Below are positions 1-10,733 of a stretch of 64,000 bases of DNA, one piece after another. Under the pieces are notes generated by a model. That model made no database searches, was not told where the DNA came from, and was given only the letters and a program-made list of their open reading frames with translations. The first letter of the stretch is position 1; every line of letters begins with the position of its first letter. Source of the DNA: Neoscytalidium dimidiatum (taxonomy: Eukaryota; Ascomycota; Dothideomycetes; Botryosphaeriales; Botryosphaeriaceae). The stretch spans positions 2,728,001 to 2,792,000 of the forward strand of contig CM074696.1 of NCBI GenBank assembly GCA_037367355.1, given 5' to 3'. The position numbers and the translations under genes were made by a program.

Positions 1-1683
1 ATCGCGAAAGGATGAAACAGCGCGCCGCCGAGGAGGTGCAGAAGAAGATGTCAGTTGTAACAGCGTCGGCGAGCGAAAGAGGTGGTTTGAAGAAAGTAGT
101 GTCGGGTGAAGTGGTGGAGCGGGAGGGCGGCGCGCTGTTGTAGGCATGGCAGCCAGCAGGGTAAACATCGGGCGGCCCGCCTTCATGCCTCCCGCCGCTA
201 CTGCGTTTGCACCTCACCCATCTCACATGGTCAGACACAAAGAACTCCGTTCCAAGATCCTTGGGCGGACTCACGCGTACCGGAGAACTGTCATAGTAGA
301 GCCGTTACGACCTAACCCGCACACAGGCTGACCAGCAGGCTTCTTTTCTCCATGGGTGAACGGCCTCCCGGGTACCTCTTGTCCGTGTACTACCGGCCAG
401 TAAGATGTCGACGTCTGCGGAGTGGAGACAATCAACCTTGACACGACCGATATAGAAGTATACCGATTCCACAAGGCGGCAAACAGAGGCATCACCACCG
501 GCTGGCGGATACGGATACGACCCTCTCGACAAGGCAGCCACCTTGCTTAGCAAATCACAAAGACACGCGGGAACGCCTTTGCTTATCTCATCAGGTCATG
601 AAGATGAACATTATTCCAAGAATGGTAGTAATAGGAAGGAAGAAACAAAGAAATATTGAAAGCTCGTGATGTAACATCATCTTCAGCGTAAGGAAACGAA
701 AGAAAACTGATCTTCGTGCGCGAAGCCGCTCACTCATGCGCATAGCGCCTGCGTGGGTCAAAGCATGGAGAAGGCTGCAAGCACCTTGGAACAGCAGTGT
801 ATGGCTCAACACGGCATCGCCGACGGCTTCTCATGGGACCCGAAGGATTTTACACCCTCGTCTTCTCTCAAATGAAAAGAACAGTACCTGTGCAATTGTT
901 CTGATCCAGCATGCTATTCGCGGTCTTGTACAGGTATGGAAGTACATGTCACGGAAGAGAGAATACTTGAATATCTTCACTCAGAGCCTGCTGAAGTAAG
1001 TTTAAGTGAGTGAAAGTGGTGTGTTGAAAGGCAGAGAGGTGGAGAGCAGAGGTGAAGTGAGGGGGCTCGCCGATAGACAGGCGCATCGCGTGTCGGTTCA
1101 ATTGTCGGCCCGATCTTGGTTGCGCGCTGTTGTGGCCTCTGACGCGACGCGTTCGCGGCCAGTTATAGGCTGTTTCATTCCATCGTGTCGCGTCTTTGGC
1201 TTGATCGCTCGGGAAGAGCAATCGACCAGGCATCACCTGCATCGATTTCGACACCTGCCAAGGCGACAAAGTTCGAATTGAAGTCAACTTCAGCATTCAA
1301 CCTCATATGTTAGTGCCAACAGTTCTTCGTTCAGCTTTGGGAGCGATGACTTTCACGATCAAATGTCGGAACCACACCCAAGAAAGCCAGGTTCGGCGCT
1401 CACTGAATGAAATCAGACACACTGCTTCTAGGTGCCAACCGCTGCGGATGGAAATTGCGCTGCTTATTGGCTTGCTCTGCCTGCATCTCCTGCCAAGGTA
1501 CTCACTAATGTCTGTACTACCGATCGTTCCGATCAAGATTTCCAAAGGCAACCTTATGAATATTTGGGATTGTAGTCATGGCGAAATGCCATCTCTACAT
1601 ACGGATCCGGAAAGGAATTTGCAGACTATTCATCTCCTGTTTTGCAGCGCTAACTTGTACGCTACCGTCACCGCCGCTGTCAC
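1..1683. other. No gene seen; left-edge spacer
   Basis: Only short overlapping open frames on both strands, none with protein-like composition or plausible splice partners. The right end probably holds the 3' untranslated region of the minus-strand gene that ends at 1684. Confidence 0.5.
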
Positions 1684-2623
1684 TCACCGGCGAATTTCAT
1701 CCCGCAACACCTGGATCATCGCAACTCGGTACTGTTCGGCAATCTCCATTTCCTTCTGCATCTCTCGCGCCCAGCTTGCGCGCGCATTTTCTGCTGCGTT
1801 TTTCAGTCTCATCATGTCCCTTGTTCTGACATTTTCCGCGTACGCCGGCTTTTCAACCTCCTTTGCAAGTGTCTCCGCGCCGGATTGCTGAACATTCGCA
1901 ATCAACCGGCCCAGCCGACATATCGTCACAGAGCTGTACAACACGTGCATCTCTCGAGTGCCTTGGAGTCTTTGGCCGCTACTTTCTGTCAACCGTTTAT
2001 CCATCGCTTACGGGCGGCTTTGAGCGGATACTTACCTCGACCCATCTGACTCAGAGCTTGCAAACTTGTCTTCCGCACCATCGGTTTCGTCAAGCTCTGC
2101 ATCCGACTCGTATTCTTCTTCCTCTTCTTCATCCGATTCCCCTGAGTCTGTCATCTTCTGATCTCCTTCAGAATCCGCCGATGAGGTCGTACTGCGGGTA
2201 CCTAGCACATCTCAGCATCCCCCCATGAACTAACCACAACGCAGCTTCCATACCGGCCCTTTCCCACTGCACTTTACCGAAGGGTACGTCACCGGCTTTC
2301 ATCCGTGTGACTTGCATCATGATTCCCCCACTTGACTCCTTCATGGATTTTCGGAATCTGACGCGAAGGTCTGAGAGCTGTGTCTGAGAATTGCTCAACG
2401 CTACCCAGCTCTGAGCTCCTCTCATATTCTCCGTAATGGCTAGCATTTCGAGGCGACATTGGAGTAGGAAAGCAAGTGGTGTTAGAATTGCGTCGCATGG
2501 AGGTTGACCCGCATTAGACGGCCTTGAAAAGGTGGTCGAAATATTTCCCAGAGCGTGTCGAGACGGATTCTCTACGAGCCGTAACCAGGAGCCAGTCCGC
2601 AATTCGGGGCTCGAAGATGCCAT
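1684..2623 (-). CDS. Hypothetical protein, three exons, acidic middle and helical C-terminus
   Basis: I do not recognise this protein. Three minus-strand exons join in frame: 2623-2235, 2191-2036 and 1981-1684, about 280 residues. The introns are 43 nt (GTTAGT...CCGCAG) and 54 nt (GTAAGT...AAAG). The ATG at 2623 is the first true ATG of the frame; the frame extends further up only without an ATG. The middle exon encodes a strongly acidic run (a string of Glu after TDSGESDE, then Asp/Ser-rich residues). The last exon is Ala/Glu/Arg-rich, probably a long helix or coiled coil (AKEVEKPAYAENVRTRD, then Met/Lys/Arg/Glu). There is no signal peptide or membrane segment. The 43-nt intron is at the short end for fungi, and the last acceptor (AAAG) is weak, chosen because other acceptors meet a stop. 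A nuclear or scaffold role is only a guess. Confidence 0.5.
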
Positions 2624-2766
2624 TGCGGTTGCGTGAGGGGTTGACAACGATTCTAGCCTGACCTATCGAAGCGGTGGGAATGTTCCGGAGTGAGGCGCGG
2701 AACGATTATTTATATCGTTCAGCTAGGTCAACGCAGACAGCCGAATCTTGAGAAGTTCTTCGCTTG

Positions 2767-3413
2767 CTACGCCGTGAGGAGCACCACATGTCCCGGTTCA
2801 TCACGGCCTCCCACAGCGAGGTCATTAATCACCTGGATGGCTCCGCTGCATGATACGATGATGCTGCGCTCCGCGCCTAGTTCCTGCACATGTTCACGAG
2901 TCCACAACCCTGGAGCGTGTCAAGCGCTCAGTGACCGTGTGGTCACTTGCTCAGACCACCACGCTTGACTCACAGGGATCTTAAGAGCGTCTCTTTTGAG
3001 ACTTCGTCTGCAGGTGTCCATCTCGAGATCGACGAAGGCGCATGCAACTCTGACGAATCGCAGCCCACGGCGCTATGCAGCGACGCCATGCAGTGCGACA
3101 ATGATGATCCTTGAATGCGAACACTACGCACAGACGTCGCCGCACGGCCTCTCAGGGACTATGCGCCGAACTGTCCTTTGACGATAAATTCGAGCATTAA
3201 TATTGATGGCGTTCCCCACGCCTCCGGCGTATGCGAATACAACACATGTTCAGCGAACGACTGCCCCCTTTCTAAGCTTGCCACATTCCGCTCAGTTTCG
3301 CGCCAGTGGATATCGGAATATTCTTGGCGAGTCATCCGCGAGGCAAGCTTGAAATGCCGTGACCAAGGTGTGAGCGGTTGCCTGTGTCTCACTGGCCTGC
3401 TTGCAGCATGCAA
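2767..3413 (-). pseudogene. Decayed gene of unknown function with in-frame stops
   Basis: Three minus-strand open stretches read like real protein but do not assemble into a clean gene. The stretch 3413-3162 contains HWRETERNVASLERGQSFAE and ends at a TAG (3161-3159). The same frame then continues for 62 codons (SSELHAPSSISRWTPADEVS) to a TGA at 2972-2970. A third stretch, 2919-2767 in another frame, contains SIIVSCSGAIQVINDLAVGG and ends at TAG. The first piece faintly resembles an EthD-like domain (M-x-x-x-E-[FY]-x-x-x-HW), which I would not rely on. The GTGAGT donor at about 2973 does not pair in frame with the acceptor before the third stretch. A decayed gene is likelier than an intact one; unusual splicing is the alternative. 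Confidence 0.3.
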
Positions 3414-6178
3414 GCTGGGTTGTGTCGGCTTATTTCATCCCACCTCTGGATAGCAGCATGGAGAATCCAAGCCCCGGCCAGTTTTCAAATCTACGGCTCA
3501 TTCAATGGCTCGGGCCGGTCCCCTTTCCTGTTTGGGACTTTGAAGCATGGATGACGTTCCCGCCAATATCCTTGCTCTTGTAGGTCCCTGTAACGCAAGG
3601 AAAGCTCGTAGCCGAAGCATGGAGATATCCGCCTTGTTGGCAATTTGCGCAGGCATCCTGTCCATGGAACCTGTCCGAGCTGGGATCAGTCCATTCATGC
3701 CAGTTTCGATCACAGACGCCACTGCAACGGCCTTAACCGAGCCACGTTACACAAAAAGCAATGGCCATACATTCGTCCCCGGTTCCATCACTGCTGATTC
3801 AAGCGTGTCCGCTGCGTGCTAACTTTGTACTGAAGGCGCCCCAGGATTTTCATTCCGAACAGCGTCGACCTGAGGCCGCTGAAACTGTGCTGGATGTCGC
3901 TTGAAAAACCGTGCCCTCATAGAAACGACTCAGCCCTTTTCCGGGAAATAACAGAAATTTTGGACCATGTCGGCTATTCAGCATGCACGCAGCACCCAAG
4001 TGCCTTTTATGGCGTTCCTCACATGCAAAGCACCAACGCGAATGTGCAGAGCCTCCGCTTTCCATCGCAGCCTGAACCTGCTGCCTTTCGACTCATGGGA
4101 CGAACATGTCTGTGGTCCGCAATACCTCCGCCGCTAAGCGCCCTCAGCTGCGCCCTTCCGTCGCACAATCACGCCGGCCCATCTAGGTCCCCCTGCCCAG
4201 TCCACAGTTTCACGAGCGGACACTTTCCCGCTCTCCGCGCTCGCTGCTGTTCCGATCAGCATCTCTCCACCTGCAACTAGCCCCGCGCGGGGCTCCTTTC
4301 TGTGCCACCCTTGCGTTATCAAGTACGGCCCAACACGTATACCCCCGTCGACAATACCCTCGCACGCCTCGATCGCGTCTCTGTCCTTGCGGCCCGCGGC
4401 TTGCCGTTGCTATTGCTTGCCGTGCAACAACTTCGAAACATGAACCCCCTCCCAACCGCGCGAGCGCGATCGAGCTACACTGCGGAGGGACGAGCTGTGC
4501 ACGCTCGCGCTCCTCCTGCCGCCGCTCCCGCTGTTGGTGAACGTCGCACGGCAAGAAGACTAAGCCCACCATATTTGGACGTCCGGCTGACATTGGTGCT
4601 GGGTGGGCTGGCGTCGGTCCACTGTGATCGAGACATACGGATCGAGTCGTAAATCTCCTCTTTGAAGGTTGTCCGCGGAGGTAGCCGCTCCGAGCATGGA
4701 TGTTGGCACGATGACCTGGCGGCTACCAGGGCAGATACCTGCTTTGGCAAGAACGCATGGCCGGGGAATTTGACTTAGTCGATAGGAGCATGGTCTCTGG
4801 ATGACGCATGTAATAATGCCGGGACACTTAGACTGGGAACCAAACTTCCCTCCGCACATTTGTGAGCAGTTTCTCCGTGATACCTCGGTAGCGCCACGGC
4901 CAGCCTGATTTGTGAAGAGGCAGCTTGAAGTCTCGTCTACCCCACCTTGAGGGGTCCCCAGTGAGCCTTCCAGAGAATAGCCGTTTCGTATTTACATGGA
5001 TAGATCATCATCATCCCAACGGGATATGTTCCATAATGCATAATGCGTTGAGAAAGCCTGGGCTCCACGTATGACCTTCCTTTCACTTTGGTCGATCCCG
5101 CGATTTTCGTGTGACAGCAGTAACTCGACGCATAGTCCGTAGAAAATTCCAAATAGCCACCATGTTCAGACGGTCCCTTGCACTGAGAATTATGTGCTTA
5201 CACCGCCTACCATAGCGGACGCTATACTTTTTCCCCTACCGTTGCCTCGACATCAGTTCTGCCCGGCCTTCTCAACTTCGTCTAAAGCTGTCGTTAGCGC
5301 ACCTAGGCTTCTCCTGACCCTGCTTCATCTCTTATCCAAACTCACCTGTCTTCAATTTTTCTTCCCACCCCTCTCCCCACGGGGTGCTATTCGCTTATCA
5401 ATTACCTGCTACCATACAGTGTGTGGACAGGCTTATTGGCCAGCGGCATCGCTCTATCTCACTGTTTCCTACGGCCACACCCTAATTCACCGGAAACGCG
5501 CCCACAATGGACTCAGACTTCCTCTGTGCTGTAATATTCCTATTTCTTGAGCGCCGTAGCGAGAGTTGAGGCTCATCCGCCCATGTTGAGAGTAGTGACC
5601 TTCCCAAACGAACGTTTATTGGAAGATGGTGCGGCATTGTGCTCTCAGGGCGCGCAACTGGGATGAGTGCGGGTGTGACGCTCGGGTGACCGTGCCCGGC
5701 CAATAATCACGCCGTAAATTGAACGCTATCAGCACGCCAAAGCGGCAAGTAATCTTCGAATCCGGCCAGTCATTCTAAAGAGGCCGTGCCGCTTCTGCCT
5801 GGTGGCTACTTCCAACAATCATGCCATGGGGTCGATTTCCGTATTTGGTCGAAATTGAATCCGAGATGGCTAGAATTGCTACTTTATATATGGAATCAAT
5901 TCCTCTTAGACGTAGTTGTTTCGATTCCTTCTCTCACATCTTCGACCATCTCGTCGGCTACAGCCCCCAAATTTGTCTTGAGATTACGTGCGTACCTTGC
6001 GCGTGGATTCGTTGCGATTGCGTTACCACGATAGCATTTCACCAGGCATCCGCCTTGGCAATCCTTCAGTACGAAATGGCCCGCTTGCCGCAACAACATA
6101 AGGCCAACCACATCCTCAGCGTGTGTATCCCAATGGCGACCGCTTTTTCGTATCTCGACCCTGTCTATCTCAAAGCAA
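3414..6178. other. Gene-poor stretch
   Basis: No gene can be supported. One minus-strand open stretch (3722-3498, containing NKADISMLRLRAFLALQG) looks protein-like and may be a further exon remnant of the decayed gene just downstream. From about 4100 to 4650 the GC content rises and long frames open on both strands at once. That is typical of composition rather than coding, and no frame stands out. Confidence 0.4.
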
Positions 6179-7156
6179 ATGCCAAACCGCAACATTCTAA
6201 AAGACCTCGAGAAGCTTCCCTGCGAGCTCATCGAGCCCATCCTCGCCGACCTCAACCTCGAGCAAATCATCCGCCTCTCTCAGCGCGGCGGCCACCGCGT
6301 CTCATGGTACATCGAGCACAGCCCAACATGGAGTGAGTACTTCCAGCCCGCCTCCCGCAAACAGACCCTCCACACCCTCCTCACCGTACCCGACCAAGTC
6401 AACGCCCTCTGCTTTAAGCCCACCAAACGCCAGACCCGCGCCTACTTCTCGCGCAGCCGCACCGGCCACCCCTGGGCGCTCCCCTACCGCTACGGCCACG
6501 ACCGGCCCTACAGCGCGCGCGAAAGCTACAGCGACCTCTCCTTCCTCCACCACCCTCCCCCCCACCCTCCGCAACACCATCACCACTAACCCGGCACCCG
6601 ACCCCCATCACCGCCATACACACCCGCTGGCACCACGAGCTCTGGAAGCATCTCCGCCGCACCGCCCAATCCATCGCGCAGACCACCGCCCACCTCGCCG
6701 CCCTTCACCCCTTCCTCCCCAGCGCGCCTGTGGGAGGTTGTGGTGGATGAGGCGCGTGGGGAGGATGCGTCGTCAGGGATGGGAGTGGGGCGCTTGGTGA
6801 GGAGGACGAAGGGTCGTTACTATCCGCATGCGGAGGCTGAGTTTGAGTGGTTGGAGGCGTTTGTTAAGCTGGTTGCGTGGATGGAGACGCGGCCCCCAGA
6901 TATTGTTCGTGAGGTAAGGACAGAGGAGTGGGAGGATGGTAACGAGGAGAAAAGAAGGCGCAGGGCGGAGTGGCGGAAGTCGAAGAAGCTTAGACTGGAC
7001 AAGAAGCCACGGAGGCGGAGAACACAGAGCTCGGCAACCATGGCTGGACCGACACCGAAGCGGAGCCGTCAGTGGGTGAATTTTTATGTTTCTCAACCCT
7101 TATTTAAAGTATCATCCATGGGACAATTTGAGAGATTGACAAAAGCACGAAGTTAA
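6179..7156 (+). pseudogene. F-box-like protein gene with frameshifts
   Basis: The frame from the ATG at 6179 begins with a motif typical of a fungal F-box: LEKLPCELIEPILADLNLEQ, within the first 30 residues. F-box proteins recruit substrates to SCF ubiquitin ligases through Skp1. The frame reads well until a run of seven C at about 6557-6563, then collapses into Pro/His and a stop at 6587-6589. Protein-like sequence resumes in another frame (AIHTRWHHELWKHLRRTAQS, about 6625-6710). It returns to the original frame at about 6720 (LWEVVVDEARG) and runs to 7156 with a Lys/Arg-rich tail. No GT-AG intron explains the two frame changes. Either the gene is broken or the sequence has small indel errors, the C7 run being the obvious place. 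The substrate is unknown. Confidence 0.5.
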
Positions 7157-7746
7157 AAGAGAAGGGAGGAGGGAATACGGAAAGCGTAAATTTACCGTTG
7201 CAAGGAAGCGCTGGAGAGAAAAAGTCAATTTTGTATCAACAAGACTTAAAGCTGCACGCCAATGCAGTAATAAGGGTCCTCAAGAAAGTTGTCCGGGTCC
7301 TGTCGATACCCAGCACGTTCTGTCCTTCAAACGGCATTGCTTCCACTACTATGGGAATTGTCAAATTTTAGCTTTGACATAATTGCTTTCATTTTGGTAC
7401 CATCTTTAATTGTGAAGACACTATTTCTTTGATTAGTATGAGACGTACGCAATACTCTCTTATCGTGTGAGACCCCAACCGATTGATGAAAGGCCGTGGA
7501 ACGTGACACCGGATAGAAGTGCCGAAGACCAATGAGTTCGCAGGGCATGGAGGGTCCGTATCGGAATTAAAAATTGATAGATCAAAGAACCTTCCCATAG
7601 GCCTGGAACAGTCAAGTAGTGATTATTAGTGTAGGAGCCGAAGCAGCAACCCAGTAAGCATCGGTATTCTGGGCATAATACAGCCGACTTGAAACTACCA
7701 AACCACGCCAGTTACCAGTGCATATGTCACCCAGACATCCGTAATC
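7157..7746. other. Spacer, nothing seen
   Basis: AT-rich sequence with no open frame of protein-like composition on either strand. Confidence 0.5.
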
Positions 7747-8250
7747 CTAATTATCGAGCGTCCTCTGCCATCGCTCCTTCCATCCGAGCCTCGTGCGTGT
7801 CTTCGGACTCTGCAATACAAAGTGCAGTGCCAGCGCCTGCTTGTACTGGTTCAGCTGGGGCAGCAAGCGCTGCAGTTGCGCTGCCTTTACGAACATTCGT
7901 AGCGCCCTCCGTACGAGCTGTGCCTTTGTCGCATCGACGGTGGGTAGATGCCTGGTAAGCAGTTTCTCCGTCTTCACGATGTACTTCTCCAGATCACGAA
8001 GCACAAAGATGAAGGCGATGTCGCCGTGGGTACTCTCGCCATTGATTTTTCGTAGCTTTTTGTTTTTGGCGTGGGGAGCACTGATGGAACGGATGTCGAG
8101 CGAGACTAACTGAAGTTGATGTAGTATGTCGTCAAGATCCATTTTCCCGAGAGACTCCTAGATGCAGCGAACGAGGCGGTTGCAGGTGTCAGCTACTTGG
8201 ATGACAGAGGCGCCGAGGCCGAGCAGGGTGACAATCTCCACACCCGCCAT
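7747..8250 (-). pseudogene. Broken N-terminal domain of a fungal NACHT/ankyrin-type protein
   Basis: From the ATG at 8250 the frame reads AGVEIVTLLGLGASVIQVAD, then C-N-R-L-V-R, and hits TAG at 8160-8158 after 30 codons. The same frame continues without other stops (SLGKMDLDDILHQLQLVSLD) to TAA at 7747, about 135 more codons. This layout resembles the N-terminal domain of many fungal NLR-like and ankyrin proteins (the PigL_N/'fungal N' type): a hydrophobic first helix, then amphipathic helices including LVRRALRMFV and LLPQLNQYKQAL. Full-length members carry NACHT, ankyrin or other effector domains downstream; none is visible here. So the copy is both truncated and interrupted. A related decayed copy lies at 30390-30831. 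Family assignment rests on pattern memory. Confidence 0.45.
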
Positions 8251-10596
8251 GGCGGAAGGCGGGAAGAATGTCAGAGCGTCAGGGAGAGAACTTGAAAAGT
8301 AGTCTCATGTGGAGAAGAAGGAAATGTAGAAGGGTGCAGATAATGAGGGTTTTCAAGATACTATGTGCAGTGCTGGTGGTGCCACGACATATGCGCCGGA
8401 GACTAGCATACTGCATGCTGACGTGTCAATAAATAGCTACGTCCCGATCCTGCTGATCGAGGCAGTTTGCATGTGATGTTTGGCTCCGCCACTCAAGCTG
8501 ACGTTCGGGTCATGAGTCTGTGTAACGTGTATGTGTTTATTCGGGGGGCTGAGAAAACTCAGCCTTCATGGAGAACAGAGGGGAAAAAAAAGCTGGACAA
8601 AGCATGAGACGGACGACTCACGTGGAAAACAAAAGCGATCGTACGACCAAAGCCGACATGAGAATTTGTCTAATAGTCGCACGGGCCCAGGTCGGTGCTG
8701 TTGAATGAGCCTCATCGAGTCAAACGGAGTATAAGTGGAAGTCCAGTATTCTGAGACAGTGGGGGATCCCGGGGCGCAGCAAGGAACGACCCAGAGCTGG
8801 GAGGGCTTTTAAAGCGACAAAGAAGCACGCCCGTGGAGGAGACCCACGAACGTTCATATAAGACAAGCTGAGCCCTATTCCTATTTGAAGGGCTGACTAA
8901 CTCCTTTACAAAAAGATGTTGCCTGACCAACAAGGCATTGAAAAATCTTAAGCCTCATGCCTTTTACCAGAATTTTTCCTCAGCTCCAATCCACTAATAT
9001 CTGCTTTGTTAAAATCTATAATCGAGCTGAGGATGCCCACTCCAAAATGTGGACGTTCAGAACCGAATTAACATCAATCTGTGGCCTAAGTTCCGCTGAA
9101 TGGTTAGACATATTTCTGATCTACTCTTGAAATGATCCCGGTATACTTGTTCTTCTCCTGAAATTTTTCTTTAAGCTTGCGATACCGCTCTATTAAGCTT
9201 TTGGGATCTTTGCTACAGATATCTTTGATTGCCTCACTTGCACCAGAGGCTAAAAATCAATGATCTAAGTAGTGGGAAAAGCACAATCAAACAGATACTG
9301 ACAAAATGAAGCCTGTTGAGGTAGCGTATTAAAGTTTCGTCACACGAAGTTTGCTCTACCAGCAGTGCCGACAACTAATTCCAGATTACATTACCGCAGA
9401 CTTTACTAAGTGCAGGGACATGGGCTATGATGACGATACAATTAATTCACGCGGCAATACACCTTTGAATGGTCAGTCATCTGGTTGACTGCTACATCTC
9501 TGTTGAGTGGCATTTCTGAGGGAAGTGTTATTCACTAAAGTTGTTACAAGGATATGCTTGGGGCTGTCGTGCCCACATCATTTAGGTCCTCGTTCGTGCG
9601 TCGAAGTATCCTTGCGGTGATGGCTGGTTGAAACCCATTCGGTGATCCCTTTGGCCGACTCCGAACATTCGGGGTTGCAGAAAGGCAACTTTACAAGTCA
9701 TATTGAGTTTCGGTACTTCGGCATATTACGAATGACAAGAACCCAGACATGGATCTGCTTTGATGTCCCCTTTCCCCTAATGCAAAAGGGAGTAAAATTC
9801 GGGTAGGTGTTATCCGGCACACATTGCGAACATCAGTGGCTCCAGCGCTCGGTCTGATTCCTCGGCCGAGCAGGCCGGTGGGATAGCCGATAATTGAGTT
9901 TTCAGGCGGGTGCACCCTGGCGATCTTCACTGCGCCTGCGGGTGAGGCGTACCTAATCTGCTGCCTTTCTTGGAAATCGAACAACGACAGAACGGCGCCG
10001 AAGTGTATGAACGATAAAGCTAATTATACTAGCACCAGCAGTGCCGGAGGCCAGCGCCCTGCTGCGTACGTCATTGCACTGTACCTGTTGGAAAAACGAC
10101 TTGGGGTTAAGAAATGGATTGTATATTCCGCATTCACGTTGGTGAGCGCTTATATGACGTACGCAATGCGGATCGAGAATATGATGCAGAGACATCGTAC
10201 GAGGTTGCCTCGATCGAACGTTAGCAGAAGTTCATATCAAGGGTCTCGAAGCGATCTGAAACGAAGGGCATATTTACAACTTCCAACATAAAACCTCCAG
10301 CAATTACCTGCGAGATCGAAGATGACATTCGCGATTCATACAGCCCCTCCACAGTCAATGATATGCAAGCATACGCGGAGATGTGGGCAGGTCTCACTGA
10401 TCTGTTCCAATAGTGTTCGCCCTCTTAGCTGCAAGAGACATCACGAGCTTCTCGGCTACGTTAGCCAATGCACGGAGCAAGGATACGCGATGAAAAACGT
10501 CCATGAGGGGTAATGTGGGGACGGCTGCCTCTATATCCGCGGACGAACAAACAATATTCGACCGAGCCAGACCGTCTATGAGGTTTGCTCTCCGGG
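8251..10596. other. Gene-poor stretch with one short coding remnant
   Basis: No complete gene. On the minus strand, 9249-9104 is a 47-codon open stretch ending at TAA, very rich in Lys and Glu (IKDICSKDPKSLIERYRKLK), preceded by a good acceptor (TTTTTAG). A possible upstream exon around 9370-9300 is out of phase with it. I read it as a remnant of an unidentified gene. The rest shows only scattered short frames. Confidence 0.35.
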
Positions 10597-10603
10597 TATA
10601 AAT
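10597..10603 (+). promoter_or_regulatory. TATA-like element upstream of the P450 gene
   Basis: The sequence TATAAAT lies about 130 nt before the P450 start codon, a reasonable distance for a fungal core promoter with a leader. No binding site for a specific regulator was recognised. Confidence 0.35.
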
Positions 10604-10733
10604 GAGGCCACGGGAGATGATAGGTCTAGCAGCGCCACTTTCAAGTCTTTCAACTGTCTGATACCTCAGACACCTTTGCTCCGCCCTCCCCTTATCGTCA
10701 TTCTGCAAAGGGATAACAGAATTCCCCCTCGAG

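Noticed and set aside
4210..4652. Long overlapping frames on both strands with high GC
   Set aside because: Several frames are open at once and all have Arg/Ala/Pro-biased composition, as expected from GC content rather than coding.
5821..6336. 171-codon plus-strand frame overlapping the F-box gene
   Set aside because: It overlaps the better-supported F-box frame and turns into Arg/Pro-rich out-of-frame sequence there.
9420..9480. Ankyrin-like GNTPL motif on the plus strand
   Set aside because: Only about ten residues match and no repeat follows.
10007..10291. 94-codon plus-strand frame with a hydrophobic segment
   Set aside because: A complementary minus frame is open too, no promoter or splice context is evident, and composition is ambiguous.
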